Shown here one piece after another: positions 45,145 to 55,672 of a stretch of DNA of 64,000 nt. This stretch comes from Dolichospermum sp. DET69 (GTDB lineage: Bacteria; Cyanobacteriota; Cyanobacteriia; Cyanobacteriales; Nostocaceae): contig CP070233.1 of the NCBI GenBank assembly GCA_017355425.1, forward strand, positions 2,955,501 to 3,019,500. Reading direction: 5' to 3'. The notes under the pieces are model-generated. The model saw only the letters and a program-made list of their open reading frames with translations. It did no database searches and was not told where the DNA came from. Position numbers and translations under genes: made by a program. How positions within the stretch are numbered: the stretch's first letter is position 1; each line of letters opens with the position of its first letter.

Positions 45145-47796
45145 TTACGCTAATTTATCTAGGTAAGGACTGACATCAACAGCTAATTTTTTGCCCAACT
45201 TGAGTAATTGCCGACATTGAATAGTTTCGGCTTCACTGTCAATACTGGTAATACGTGGCAATATTTGACTGTGTAAACAACTCCAATATAGTTCTTGGGA
45301 ATGGTTTAAATTAATGCCCAGATGTAATTCATGAGCAACATCAATTAATCTTTCTAAACGTTGAATATCAGCATCCATTTTGCTATTGGCAGCATACAAT
45401 AATTGCCACAATAAATGGACTATTAATTGTTCGATGATTTGGTTGCCATTGGGAATATTTAATTGACAACGAAGATGTTTGGCTTCAGTAGCGATCGCTT
45501 CTAATTCTCCGATATGATTCCAACTTAATTGCAGTTCACTAATATCTTGTTCTAGGGATCTCAATGTTGTGAGACAACGATACCCCAAAGCAATTTCCGC
45601 TGCTACCTGTAATTCTCGTGGTACTTCCAACTCATCCCGATGAAAGGCCATAATCACACCGTAATTATCACGGTATGCCTGAGTATATAACTGGTCTAAT
45701 CGTGCCAGTGTTTCCTGACTTAACAACCGCATAATTCGGTGACGTTCTTCCGCAAATAAAGTCTGTAAACTAAAGGTATCATCCCCAAATAATTGAGTCA
45801 TTACCAAAATTACATGAGCAATACTAGCCTGTTGCAGTGCCGTAAACAGCTTTTCTTTAATTTGACTATAGTTACGCCGTCCTTCAAACTTTTGAATACA
45901 GCAATGAAAATCCCAACCACCCAAATGCAAAACGGCAAATACTAAATTTTCACTTTCCCAAGTAATATCTGACACTAGCTGCAAATGCCCCACCGCCATA
46001 GTTAATGGTCCGAAGCTCTGCTTATGATAATCTAATTCATGGGCATCATAGCAGTAGACACGCTGATGATGAGGATGGGCGTTTTCTGGTGTCTCTTGTC
46101 CAGGGATAGTATTTTTGTGATGATTAAATAAGGAAGTAATAGCGTAATGGGCAGCCACTTGTTTGAACCCAATTTGGGCAGTTAACACCAATTGACGATA
46201 TATTTCTGCTCCATGTTTAAATTCTGGCACATTACTAGGAGCTAAACCGAGGCGTTTAATAAAACCCTTTTCTAACTGCACACCTGCCACATCTTCTGCT
46301 AATTCTAAGGCCCGGGAGGCATAGCGCAAAATCTGTGTTCCCTCTGGGCGAGAAAGTTCTTCAAAAAACCAGCCGCAACTGGTAAACATCAGTAAAGAGT
46401 GCCGCTGCATTTCCAATAAGCGTAAAGCTTCTACCTGTTCAGCAGCTTGAAGTTTGCGAGTTTGATGATGAGCCAGAAAACGGTTAATATTAGCGGGGGT
46501 GCGATCGCCCATTACCTGAATATATTCGTCCCTTGCTTGCCAATGATCACGGAATAATGTCCCACCATATTCCTCATAGACATTACCTAACTGATCTCGC
46601 AGCCAATTCAACGCATTTCGTAACGGCCGCCGCCATTTTTGATGCCACACGCCCCCTTCACCACCACAACCACAATCATCTTGCCATCTATCCACACCAT
46701 GAGCGCAACTCCAAGCCGTCACCGACTTTAATTTTACTTCCCAAGAGGGAGGATTTAAACTCAAATAGTGGGCGAAATTGGTAACAGTCCAACCATGACG
46801 GGGAAACTCACCAATAAAGGCATAAGCTAAAGTTTTTTCTGTTCCCTTTTTGTGATGTCCAAAGGTTTCCCCATCTGTAGCTACAGAAATTAGTTGGGAC
46901 TGACGATGATCTCCGCGAATAGCTGCCCCAATTCGTCCCGCAAAATGATGGGAATTGTAGACAACATCACTAAAACCCATATCCCGTGAAATCGGACCAT
47001 CGTAGAAAAAGATATCAATATAGGGAGTTGATTTTTTGGCCGACTCCTTACTATCCAAATAACAACGATAAGGCCGGGTAGGATCAATCTGATTACCCCC
47101 TACCTCATGCCATTGATGATCACAACCATCTTCTGTGGAGATAGGACGACAACGCTGGGCTTGAGAAGGGGCTAAAATAATAAACTTAATCCCTTCGGCC
47201 ACCAATGCTTCTAAAGTGGCATAGTCTACGGCTGTTTCTGCCAACCACATTCCTTCAGGATCACGGCCAAAGCGAGAACGGAAATCTTCCTTACCCCAGC
47301 GAATTTGTGTATGTTTATCCCGTTCATTGGCTAGAGGGAGAATAATGTGATTATAGACTTGAGCGATCGCATTCCCATGACCATTCAAGCGATCGCAGCT
47401 TTTAGCATCAGCCTCCAAAATCCGCTGATAAACTTCTACATCGTAGCGTTCTAACCACGACATCAGCGTCGGCCCAATATTAAAGCTCATGTATTCATAA
47501 TTATTCACAATCTTCACAACTTCGCCCCGGTCATTGAAAACCCGCGCAAAGGCATTAGGACGATAACACTCCCAATCAATGCGCTCATTCCAGTCATGAA
47601 AAGGACTAGCGCTAGGTTGACGTTCAATCGCATCAAGATAAGGATTTTCTCTAGGAGGTTGATAAAAATGACCATGAACCGTAACATAAACACCCTGAGC
47701 AGTTTTTAGGGGATCATGTTCAGGACTGGATTTAGCCTCTTTATCTAACGGTAATACTAAGCTAGAACTACTTGGTATTTCGGCAGTCGAAGTCAT
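45145..47796 (-). CDS. GH57-type glycoside hydrolase with DUF3536
   Basis: 883 residues. VTVHGHFYQPPRENPY and ERIDWECYRPNAFARV open a family 57 barrel; YEYMSFNIGPTLMSWL, GMWLAETAVDYATLEALVAEGIKFIILAPSQAQ and VATDGETFGHHKKG (candidate acid Asp/Glu) continue it. The C-terminal half is the DUF3536 region (helical, with CGCGGEGGVWHQKWRRPLRNAL). Related proteins act on alpha-glucans such as glycogen, but the substrate of this subgroup is not established. Single gene, divergent from cax. Confidence 0.82.
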   Translation of the reverse strand: MTSTAEIPSSSSLVLPLDKEAKSSPEHDPLKTAQGVYVTVHGHFYQPPRENPYLDAIERQPSASPFHDWNERIDWECYRPNAFARVFNDRGEVVKIVNNYEYMSFNIGPTLMSWLERYDVEVYQRILEADAKSCDRLNGHGNAIAQVYNHIILPLANERDKHTQIRWGKEDFRSRFGRDPEGMWLAETAVDYATLEALVAEGIKFIILAPSQAQRCRPISTEDGCDHQWHEVGGNQIDPTRPYRCYLDSKESAKKSTPYIDIFFYDGPISRDMGFSDVVYNSHHFAGRIGAAIRGDHRQSQLISVATDGETFGHHKKGTEKTLAYAFIGEFPRHGWTVTNFAHYLSLNPPSWEVKLKSVTAWSCAHGVDRWQDDCGCGGEGGVWHQKWRRPLRNALNWLRDQLGNVYEEYGGTLFRDHWQARDEYIQVMGDRTPANINRFLAHHQTRKLQAAEQVEALRLLEMQRHSLLMFTSCGWFFEELSRPEGTQILRYASRALELAEDVAGVQLEKGFIKRLGLAPSNVPEFKHGAEIYRQLVLTAQIGFKQVAAHYAITSLFNHHKNTIPGQETPENAHPHHQRVYCYDAHELDYHKQSFGPLTMAVGHLQLVSDITWESENLVFAVLHLGGWDFHCCIQKFEGRRNYSQIKEKLFTALQQASIAHVILVMTQLFGDDTFSLQTLFAEERHRIMRLLSQETLARLDQLYTQAYRDNYGVIMAFHRDELEVPRELQVAAEIALGYRCLTTLRSLEQDISELQLSWNHIGELEAIATEAKHLRCQLNIPNGNQIIEQLIVHLLWQLLYAANSKMDADIQRLERLIDVAHELHLGINLNHSQELYWSCLHSQILPRITSIDSEAETIQCRQLLKLGKKLAVDVSPYLDKLA

Positions 47797-48014
47797 ATAT
47801 TTTTATCCAAATAAATGTGTAATTTTGCAAAATATTCTGGCTATATCTACCTTTCTACAATTGTTTTCTCATAAAATCATTGATAAATAACACATAAGAA
47901 ACAAAACTAAATTTTGTTACCATTATTTCCAAACAGCCTTGACAGATATGATAGGTATTTAAATGCACATGATTTTTAGACATCGTGCAGATATCCCCTG
48001 AACTCAAGGTAAAA

Positions 48015-49100
48015 ATGTCAATCAAGAACATTATTTTCACCGTTCTGCTGTTGTTTATACCCATATCTCTAGCAGCCCACTTTTTAGAATGGGGAGACTT
48101 GGTAGTTTTCATCACTGCTGCATTAGCCATACTCCCCCTAGCAGCTTGGATGGGTACAGCTACCGAAGAAATTGCCGTAGTTGTCGGGCCAGGAATTGGC
48201 GGATTTTTAAACGCGACTTTTGGTAATGCGACAGAATTAATTATTGCCTTAGTTGCCCTCAATGCAGGCCTAATTGATGTCGTTAAAGCCAGTATAACTG
48301 GATCAATTATCAGTAACTTACTTTTAGTTATGGGTCTATCGATGCTATTAGGCGGTATTCGTTATAAAGAGCAAACATTTGAATCAGTTATAGCTCGTGT
48401 AAATGCTTCTTCTATGAACTTGGCGGTAATTGCGATTTTGTTACCAACAGCAATGAACTATACCTCCATAGGGATTAGTGAAGCAACCGTACAGAATCTT
48501 TCCCTAGCTGTGGCTGTCGTCTTAATTCTGGTTTATGGCTTAACACTGCTATTTTCCATGAAAACTCATGCCTATTTGTATGAAGTTGGTGTGGCAGATA
48601 TAGAAGAGGAAGAAGAAGTTTCCCATGAAAAACCAAATATTTGGTTGTGGAGTGGTGTACTTTTAGTTTGTACCCTGTTAGTTGCCTTTGAATCAGAATT
48701 GCTAGTAGGTTCTTTAGAAGTAGCTACATCTAAACTAGGTTTAACTGCACTATTTACCGGGGTAATTTTAGTCCCTATTATTGGTAATGCTGCTGAACAC
48801 GCTACCGCAGTTACTGTAGCTATGAAGAATAAAATGGATCTAGCTATGTCTGTGGCTGTGGGTTCAAGTATGCAAATTGCCTTATTTGTAGCTCCGGTTT
48901 TAGTAATTGCCGGTTGGGTAATTGGTCAACCAATGGATTTAGATTTCAACCCCTTTGAATTAGTCGCTGTTGCTGTATCAGTTTTAATTGCTAATAGCAT
49001 TAGTTCTGATGGTAAATCTAATTGGTTAGAAGGGACATTACTCCTAGCAGCTTATGCTGTCTTGGCTTTGGCCTTCTACTTTCATCCAGTTACGGTATGA
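48015..49100 (+). CDS. cax: Calcium/proton antiporter, Cax family
   Basis: 361 residues from ATG 48015, which has AAGGT 5 bases upstream; a GTG 30 bases earlier is less likely. The two inverted alpha repeats are plain: GNATELIIALVALNAGL and GNAAEHATAVTVAMKNKMDLAMSVAVGSSMQ, with an acidic loop EEEEEV between halves. About eleven membrane helices. Exports Ca2+ in exchange for H+. An antisense frame over its start is a shadow. Confidence 0.93.
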   Translation: MSIKNIIFTVLLLFIPISLAAHFLEWGDLVVFITAALAILPLAAWMGTATEEIAVVVGPGIGGFLNATFGNATELIIALVALNAGLIDVVKASITGSIISNLLLVMGLSMLLGGIRYKEQTFESVIARVNASSMNLAVIAILLPTAMNYTSIGISEATVQNLSLAVAVVLILVYGLTLLFSMKTHAYLYEVGVADIEEEEEVSHEKPNIWLWSGVLLVCTLLVAFESELLVGSLEVATSKLGLTALFTGVILVPIIGNAAEHATAVTVAMKNKMDLAMSVAVGSSMQIALFVAPVLVIAGWVIGQPMDLDFNPFELVAVAVSVLIANSISSDGKSNWLEGTLLLAAYAVLALAFYFHPVTV

Positions 49101-49192
49101 GTTAATTGCACTATAGCCTTTCTTTTGTTGAGTGAGATACAAGAACCCCACCCCCTAACCTCACAAGGGTAGGTTTTTTACATTGTCGTGAG

Positions 49193-49322
49193 GGCAAGAC
49201 TTGGAAGACAAGGCAGACAAGGTGGCAAGGGAGGAAAAGCGGACAAAATAAACCATAAACTGAGTATTTTGTGGATAAAATCCACCTTGTCTACTATCCT
49301 TCCTTGTCCTCCTGGTCTTGCC
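49193..49322. mobile_element. Small MITE with ~40-bp imperfect inverted ends
   Basis: GGCAAGACTTGGAAGACAAGG..ACAAGGTGG at the left mirrors CCACCTTGT..CCTTGTCCTCCTGGTCTTGCC at the right. No coding potential. Confidence 0.75.
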
Positions 49323-49552
49323 TTTACAGAAAATATTAAAAACCTACATCTGTCAGCCCCCAACCCCCTCATCGCTTGCCGGGAGAGGGCTATGATTTAG
49401 CTCATTCGAGTGCATACCGCTATATACCGCAGTGCTAAGATCTTTCTTTACTCCTTGGTAAATACTGCAACAAATTTATTAAAGATTTGATAATCCCAAT
49501 CTAATTAATTGGGATTTTTTATAAGTCTCTCATGGTGTATCAAATATTTTCA

Positions 49553-49800
49553 GATCCCCCTAAATCCCCCTTAAAAAGGGGGACTTTGACTAGTGTGTTA
49601 ATTCTGAATCCCTTATCCCATAAGACTTCATGCACAAAATGTGTCGCATATTTTCATGAGGAAGTGCCTGGAAAAGATGCTTTCGGTGTAAACTACGGTA
49701 ACACCAATAATTTTCTAGACAATCCCTCCAAAATACACAGAATTAACATACTAGACTTTGACTCTAGTTCCCCTCTTAAAAAGGGGGGTTAGGGGGGATC
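49553..49800. mobile_element. 248-bp MITE with long inverted ends
   Basis: Starts GATCCCCCTAAATCCCCC and ends GGGGGGTTAGGGGGGATC. Complementarity extends inward through ACTTTGACTAG and AGTGTGTTAATTCTG versus CAGAATTAACATACT, about 55-60 bases per arm, with one arm carrying an extra short hairpin. Non-autonomous. Confidence 0.85.
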
Positions 49801-50318
49801 AGTAAGTACCTAAAATTACCACTCAAAACTTTTCAAACAACCTCTTAAGATAGATGAATAAATCTAATAATTATCATAGTCTCAAATTAGATCATCCGTT
49901 TGATATCAACCACTAGGTTTATTGGTATCTGCTCAATAAATGGGGGCGAACTACCTGTTCGGGAACGATTTTACGCCATTTGAGGCTTGTCATGGAAGGA
50001 TTTACCCCGGATTATTGAGCGGTTACGTTTATTGTTACTATCTTTACTTGTAATTTCAATTCAAGGTATAGTAAAAGTCAAAAGCTTATTGTAAATTGGT
50101 TTTGGCGTTTTAGAATATCCTAACGTCCTTGTCTATTGCTGTATCTTGATTATTAGGTTGCAATTTTATATATACTACATTATTTTCAACTATTTGATGG
50201 TAGTAATTATATACAAGAATAATATTTGATTTTTCAAATAATTCAACAACATTCTATATCACTTCTTCTCTTATTTTGCTATTTCCTACTTTATAAATAA
50301 ACACGACTATAAAATACA

Positions 50319-50876
50319 ATGACTCTAATCGGACTGGCAATGATGGATGTATTAAATCCAAAATCACTAAATACACCCAATATTTTAGCACAGAAAGTCT
50401 TTACTATAGAAAATGGTATCCGTTCAAAAAATCATCAATCAAATAAGTTAGTTGCTTCTGCTCAAATTACACCACCAGAATTTACTCAGATAGGTAAAAC
50501 TTCTCTAAATAATCTTTCAAGACTCTCGTTTCGACGACACAAAATCATTGAGCAAATAGCACAAAAACAGATGTCCGTCAGTTCTTTTGAAATAGCTGAT
50601 GCTGGCAATATCCCCTTAACAAAGAAAAAAGGTGTTCAGGTATCAACAAGATATGCTGAAATCTATAACCAACCTATGCCCGTCATTGGTTTTGGTAGTT
50701 CTGGTATATCTGTGAGAGCTTTACAAAAACTTTTAATTGCTAATGGTTATGGAATACCTATTGATGGTGTTTTTGGACCAATTACCGAAACTGCTGTCAA
50801 AGCTTTTCAAAATCGTCGCAGTCTATCAACAGATGGTGTAGTTGGTCAAAAAACTTGGTGGGAGCTAACAATGTGA
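50319..50876 (+). CDS. Peptidoglycan-binding domain protein
   Basis: 185 residues. The last ~65 residues are one PG_binding_1 domain (SSGISVRALQKLLIANGYGIPIDGVFGPITETAVKAFQNRR, then TDGVVGQKTWWEL). The first ~115 residues are low in motif content and not obviously a signal peptide. Likely anchors to the cell wall; no catalytic domain is visible. Gene stands alone, followed by STRR repeats. Confidence 0.75.
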   Translation: MTLIGLAMMDVLNPKSLNTPNILAQKVFTIENGIRSKNHQSNKLVASAQITPPEFTQIGKTSLNNLSRLSFRRHKIIEQIAQKQMSVSSFEIADAGNIPLTKKKGVQVSTRYAEIYNQPMPVIGFGSSGISVRALQKLLIANGYGIPIDGVFGPITETAVKAFQNRRSLSTDGVVGQKTWWELTM

Positions 50877-50877
50877 T

Positions 50878-50964
50878 TGGTAATTAGTAATTAGTCATTA
50901 GTCATTAGTCATTAGTCATTAGTCATTGGTCATTAGTCATTAATCATTAGTCATTGGTCATTGG
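50878..50964. repeat. Heptameric STRR (TTAGTCA)
   Basis: About ten TTAGTCA/TTGGTCA heptamers. The array resumes at 51091 after the MITE, showing the MITE inserted into it. Confidence 0.85.
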
Positions 50965-51090
50965 CAGGGCAAACGCATCTTATTTTTAGAATGCTTACTG
51001 GACAAAGGTTTTGACGATTGTTTAGTTTTGTAACTAAAAGTTGAAACCCTTGCTGGACATGGATTACAGAATTTAGGTGCGTTTGCCCTG
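50965..51090. mobile_element. 126-bp MITE inserted in an STRR array
   Basis: Ends CAGGGCAAACGCATCT and AGGTGCGTTTGCCCTG (15 of 16 inverted match). Flanked on both sides by TGGTCATTGG heptamer repeats. Confidence 0.85.
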
Positions 51091-51147
51091 TGGTCATTGG
51101 TCATTGGTCATTGGTCATATAAATCATCTAAATCACAAGAATCATAG

Positions 51148-51978
51148 TTAAAGAAAGGTTCTATCAGTCAAAATTTCATAGCCACTATCTGTCACTAATA
51201 CAGTATGCTCAAACTGAGCAGATAAAGCATTATCAACTGTTACCGCAGTCCATCTATCAGCTAAAACTCTGGTATTTTTAGAACCAGCATTTAAAATTGG
51301 TTCAATAGCTAAAGTCATTCCTGAGCGTAACTTCACATTCGGTATATCACGAGTCCGATAGTTAAAAACTGCTGGTTCTTCGTGTAAATTTCTACCAACA
51401 CCATGACCAGTAAATTGTTCTACCACTGCATAACCATTAGCTTTTACATGGTCTTCAATTGCACCTGCAATTTCCACCAAATGCACACCAGCTTTTACCT
51501 GTTCAATCCCTTTATATAAAGATTCTTCCGCTATTTTAATCAGTCTCGCGGCTTCAGTTGTCACATTACCTACAGCGATAGTAATACAGGAATCACCGTG
51601 AAAACCTTGATAATAAGCTCCTGTATCAACTTTTAAGACATCTCCAGCCCGAATTACCTTTTTCCGGCTAGGAATACCATGAACAACTTCATTATTAATA
51701 CTAGAGCAAATAGAAGCCGGAAACCCATGATAGCCTTTAAAACTAGGAGTTGCATCCATTTCGCGGATACGTTTTTCAGCAAAAGCATCTAAATCAGCCG
51801 TTGTCATTCCTGGCTGGACTAGTTCAGAAATTTCTTTCAGCACAGTTGCCACAATCCTCGCTGATTGCCGCATAATTTCGATTTCACGGGTTGATTTAAT
51901 TTCAATCCCTCGGCGTTGTCGTTTTTCGGCTGTTGGCTGGGCTGGTTGAGAAAGCAAGTTAGTGAAAATATTCATCAT
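51148..51978 (-). CDS. map: Methionine aminopeptidase type I
   Basis: 276 residues. Removes N-terminal Met from new proteins. Metal ligands sit in [17 protein letters not shown] (two Asp), [12 protein letters not shown] (His), LAIEPIL (Glu) and QFEHTVLV (Glu). A ~25-residue N-terminal extension ([17 protein letters not shown]) precedes the domain. It is leftward, downstream of the cupredoxin gene, with a 160-bp gap. Confidence 0.95.
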   Translation of the reverse strand: MMNIFTNLLSQPAQPTAEKRQRRGIEIKSTREIEIMRQSARIVATVLKEISELVQPGMTTADLDAFAEKRIREMDATPSFKGYHGFPASICSSINNEVVHGIPSRKKVIRAGDVLKVDTGAYYQGFHGDSCITIAVGNVTTEAARLIKIAEESLYKGIEQVKAGVHLVEIAGAIEDHVKANGYAVVEQFTGHGVGRNLHEEPAVFNYRTRDIPNVKLRSGMTLAIEPILNAGSKNTRVLADRWTAVTVDNALSAQFEHTVLVTDSGYEILTDRTFL

Positions 51979-52137
51979 GAAGTTTAGAAATTACAGGCGC
52001 TTAACCGATAATGTGTGAAGTTGTTGAGATTTATTGCGAAGAAATATCTATATTTTAACGTATTTTCCGTCTCTAAAGAAACACAGATGTTCATCTGTGT
52101 TAATCCTGTAAATCCTGATTCTGACAGTGAGAAATTA

Positions 52138-52617
52138 TCAATTAATTACAATCTCTCCCTTCATTCCTGCTTCTGTGTGTCCAGCTATAGTACATCCTAA
52201 AGCATATTTACCTGGTTTAAGAGGAACAAACACCCATTCCGCTTCTGCACCAGGTTTAAGTTCTAATTCGTGAATATTACCTTTAATTTCTACATTGCCG
52301 GCTTCGACTTTTTGTGTCCAAATTGCATCAGCAAAGTCTTTAGCTGTAAAATAATGTTTTTGGGAACTAGGATTATTGAATTTGAGATTGTAGCGTTTAC
52401 CTGAGATAAATTCTAAATGATTTGGCTCAAATTTTAATTCATTAGCAGCATTACCCAAGCTGACTGTAATTTCTATAGGTGGTTGTTTTAGGAGATTATT
52501 AGATAAATTCTCTGCTGTTGCTGGAAATGCACCCATGATGACTAGACTAATTAGGAGGGAGAATATATAGATAATTCGCGGTAGATTGTAGTTGACCTTA
52601 ATTAAAAAGTTACTCAT
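52138..52617 (-). CDS. Secreted cupredoxin (plastocyanin-like copper protein)
   Basis: 159 residues with a signal peptide (IIYIFSLLISLVIMGAFPATA, cut near 35). The cupredoxin fold carries a type 1 copper set: His88 in SSQKHYF, then Cys142, His147 and Met152 in GCTIAGHTEAGMKG. It differs from photosynthetic plastocyanin in the spacing and in the N-terminal region, so it is more likely a periplasmic electron carrier or copper-handling protein. Lies just downstream of the M16 peptidase gene, same strand. Confidence 0.8.
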   Translation of the reverse strand: MSNFLIKVNYNLPRIIYIFSLLISLVIMGAFPATAENLSNNLLKQPPIEITVSLGNAANELKFEPNHLEFISGKRYNLKFNNPSSQKHYFTAKDFADAIWTQKVEAGNVEIKGNIHELELKPGAEAEWVFVPLKPGKYALGCTIAGHTEAGMKGEIVIN

Positions 52618-52670
52618 GGCTAAATAGATTATTTTAAATCACACCTATCTCTATTATCCATGACTAATGT

Positions 52671-55526
52671 TCATTTAATTTTCTTATGTGCCAGAATTTG
52701 TGGCCCTGCTGTGACAACAACAATTTTATCAGGATGAAGTAATTCACGAGCAGCCTGATTGACTTGATTGAGGTTAACTTGCTCTATTTTGCTGATAAAT
52801 GAGCGCAATTCCCCCTGATTTAAGCCATAAACTTGATTCATTACCATTCTCTGACTTAACTGTTCGGGATTAGCCAAAGAAATATTGTAATTACTGATTA
52901 AATTACGTTTGGCTGTTTCTATTTCCTGTAGAGTAACACCTTGTTGATGAACTTGTTTCAGGAGGTTGCGGGTACTGGAAATTGCTTTGGGTGCGTCTTC
53001 TGGACTAGTTTGCATTTCAATCAGAAATGTGCCGACATTCTTACCTGTGATGAAATTGCTATAAATTCCGTAGGTTAGTCCCTGGCGATCGCGCACTTCT
53101 GCCCCCAGTCTACTCGATAATGTATCACCTCCGAGAATTTGATTCAAGATCATGGCGGCATAAAATCGTTTATCCTGACGATTAATTCCCGTATAACCCA
53201 TGTAAGTAATCGCTTGGGGTTTACCAGGAATAACAGGATTAACATTAATGACATTTTTCGGCATCCCCACATTAGGATATTTTACCGTTGGTGGTTGCCC
53301 TTTAACTCGCCAATCTCCCAATTGTGCTTGAATGAGCGATCGCACTTTGTTAACATCAAAATCCCCCACAATTGCTAAAACTGTAGTATCAGGACGATAA
53401 TGTTGTCCTTTAAAAGCAATCACATCTTGACGTTGAATTTGTTCAATACTCTCCGCTGTCGGAAAGGTATGTAATGGGTGTTTCTTGGGATAAATAGACT
53501 GAACAAAGATGCGATTTGCAATCTTTTGAGGATCATCCAAATCTGAATCTAGGGAAGTTAAAGCCTGTTGACGTGAAAGCGCAAACTCTTTTTCTGGGAA
53601 GGTACTATTTCTAATTACGTCCGTCAATGTTCCCAGCAAAACTGGTAAATCCACCGCTAAACTACTACCTTTAATCCGCACACCTTCACGAGAGGCTTCA
53701 AACTCCAAATTTGCGCCTTTTGCGTCTAATCCTTGGGCAATAGTCCGCATATCTTTGTTTTTCGTACCATTCATCAGATTTTCTGCCACCAAAGAGGCCA
53801 ATCCCCCTTGATTATCTGACTCAAATTCTGTTCCCGCTTTAATATATCCGCTTAAAGTGACTGTAGGTGTAGTTTTATCTGGCAACAGTAATATGCGTAA
53901 CCCATTAGCCAGTTGTAATTGCTGGGGTATTTGTCTTTTTTCCGTTTTGGGTAATATATCTAAAGGTGGTAAATATTTCTTTACCTCCGTGGGAACTACC
54001 GCAACATCAACAGCAAAATTATCTGGTGTTACAGTTGAATAAGATTGAGTCTGATTGTTGGGTGAAATCGAAGCACGGGTGGTTTCTGCTGGTTTAGTAG
54101 GTTCAAAAAATCCCACTTTCCGGGCTTCTGGTTGTAGATATTTATTGATGACATTCATCACATCAGCCACTTGAACTTTCTGAATATCTACCAAGTGGTT
54201 ATCTGTATATTGATAATTATCCGTTGTGATGTGATCATTACCCAATTGCATAGCTTGATTGGTAATATCACGGTTATTCAAAATCACTGAAGCTGTTAAT
54301 TGGGTTTTTGCTCTTTCTAGTTGCTCGGCTGTCACACCGATTTTAGCAAGTTTCCCTAAGGACTTCATGACTACTGCATCAATTTTAGTTAAATTCTGAT
54401 TTCCTCCAGCCGTCACCAATATTTCATACCAGCCACCCGCACGTAAACTAGCGACATTTCCTGAAACATTATTAGCTAAACCCGATGCTACCAACTCTTG
54501 ATATAAGTAAGAATTTTTACCCGCAGTCAAGATATAATCCACCACTTCCAAAGCTGGGATATCTGGTTGATTGATTTGGGGAAGCGGATAAATTAGTTGT
54601 AGTAATGGATTCCCCCCCGGTTCTTGCAATCTAATCGGAGGTGTAGGTTTAGTGGCAGGTAATGGAGTTATCAGCTTATGGGGTGAATATTGACGCTTAG
54701 GAATTTTACCAAAAACAGCTTGGACATTTTTTAAAGTTCGTGCGGTGTCAAAATCTCCCGCAATTACCAAAACAGCATTGTCAGGACTATAGAATTTTTG
54801 ATAATATTCCCGCATTTGGGCAACTGTGAATTTTTCCACATCAGCCTTAGTCCCACCAATAGGTAATCTATAGGGATGATTAGGAAAAGTGGACATCATC
54901 ACAGCGCGATTTAGACGATATTCAGGGCTATTTTCATAACCTTGTAATTCAGAAATTACGACCCGTTTCTCACTAGCTAACTGTTGAGGATCAATCAGCG
55001 AGTTTTGCATTCTATCCGCTTCTAACGTCAACAGGGCTGTAAGTTTATCACGTTCGGCCGTATTGTAATATGCAGTTTGGTCATAACTGGTGAAAGCATT
55101 AGAATCACTGCCTAAAGCACTAAATAACTGCCCAAATTGAATGGGACGATTTTTAGTACCTTTAAACATGATATGTTCTAACTGATGAGCAATACCATTA
55201 ACTCCAGGTGCTTCTTGACCTGAACCAAATTTGTACCATACCTGCACTGTCACCACAGGAGCATTATGAACCTCCTTAGTGATCACAGTTAAACCATTAT
55301 CCAGGACTGTTTTCCGAACATTTGCTGTAATAGCGAAATTTGGTGTTTCTTTAGCAACTGGTGTTTTATCAGATTTTTCTGGATTGGAGTTGTCGGAAAG
55401 AGCAAGAAAACCCACTTTTTCCCCACTAACAGCAGCATCTTGATTGAAGACAAAAGCCGCTATTACCCAGATACTCAAGATAAATAAAGAAAAGCGATGT
55501 CGTTGTGCGAGCGAAGAAAAAGGCAT
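52671..55526 (-). CDS. Two-domain M16 zinc peptidase
   Basis: 951 residues. A signal-anchor stretch (FSLFILSIWVIAAFVF) leads to an M16 domain with the inverted zinc motif H114-x-x-E117-H118 and a downstream glutamate (TLEADRM). A second M16-like domain begins near residue 500 (LANGLRILLLPDKT) and lacks HxxEH, so it is probably structural. Fused pairs like this are pitrilysin/processing-peptidase relatives acting on peptides in the periplasm. Single gene followed by the cupredoxin. Confidence 0.88.
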   Translation of the reverse strand: MPFSSLAQRHRFSLFILSIWVIAAFVFNQDAAVSGEKVGFLALSDNSNPEKSDKTPVAKETPNFAITANVRKTVLDNGLTVITKEVHNAPVVTVQVWYKFGSGQEAPGVNGIAHQLEHIMFKGTKNRPIQFGQLFSALGSDSNAFTSYDQTAYYNTAERDKLTALLTLEADRMQNSLIDPQQLASEKRVVISELQGYENSPEYRLNRAVMMSTFPNHPYRLPIGGTKADVEKFTVAQMREYYQKFYSPDNAVLVIAGDFDTARTLKNVQAVFGKIPKRQYSPHKLITPLPATKPTPPIRLQEPGGNPLLQLIYPLPQINQPDIPALEVVDYILTAGKNSYLYQELVASGLANNVSGNVASLRAGGWYEILVTAGGNQNLTKIDAVVMKSLGKLAKIGVTAEQLERAKTQLTASVILNNRDITNQAMQLGNDHITTDNYQYTDNHLVDIQKVQVADVMNVINKYLQPEARKVGFFEPTKPAETTRASISPNNQTQSYSTVTPDNFAVDVAVVPTEVKKYLPPLDILPKTEKRQIPQQLQLANGLRILLLPDKTTPTVTLSGYIKAGTEFESDNQGGLASLVAENLMNGTKNKDMRTIAQGLDAKGANLEFEASREGVRIKGSSLAVDLPVLLGTLTDVIRNSTFPEKEFALSRQQALTSLDSDLDDPQKIANRIFVQSIYPKKHPLHTFPTAESIEQIQRQDVIAFKGQHYRPDTTVLAIVGDFDVNKVRSLIQAQLGDWRVKGQPPTVKYPNVGMPKNVINVNPVIPGKPQAITYMGYTGINRQDKRFYAAMILNQILGGDTLSSRLGAEVRDRQGLTYGIYSNFITGKNVGTFLIEMQTSPEDAPKAISSTRNLLKQVHQQGVTLQEIETAKRNLISNYNISLANPEQLSQRMVMNQVYGLNQGELRSFISKIEQVNLNQVNQAARELLHPDKIVVVTAGPQILAHKKIK

Positions 55527-55672
55527 ATCTTTGGCGAATAGCTATATGTAATTTAAGTTACATATATTGATTGACTATAAAAATTGGGCAAATGTTTCTG
55601 CACCTCACGGAAATTTAAAATGTACCTGAAAAGGAAAAAAGTTATATCACCCAAAAGGCATTAATAGTAATT

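Larger units (their letters stand above)
49101..50318. other. 1.2-kb gene-free region rich in MITEs
   Basis: Holds two palindromic elements (49193-49322 and 49553-49800). At 49828-49845 is a terminal sequence ACTTTTCAAACAACCTCT of the MITE family seen at 30613 and 60967. The remainder (49846-50318) is AT-rich and presumably includes the promoter of the next gene. No credible protein. Confidence 0.6.

Noticed and set aside
47855-48262. 135-codon frame antisense to the start of cax
   Set aside because: It is a shadow of the conserved cax coding sequence with no recognisable motif.
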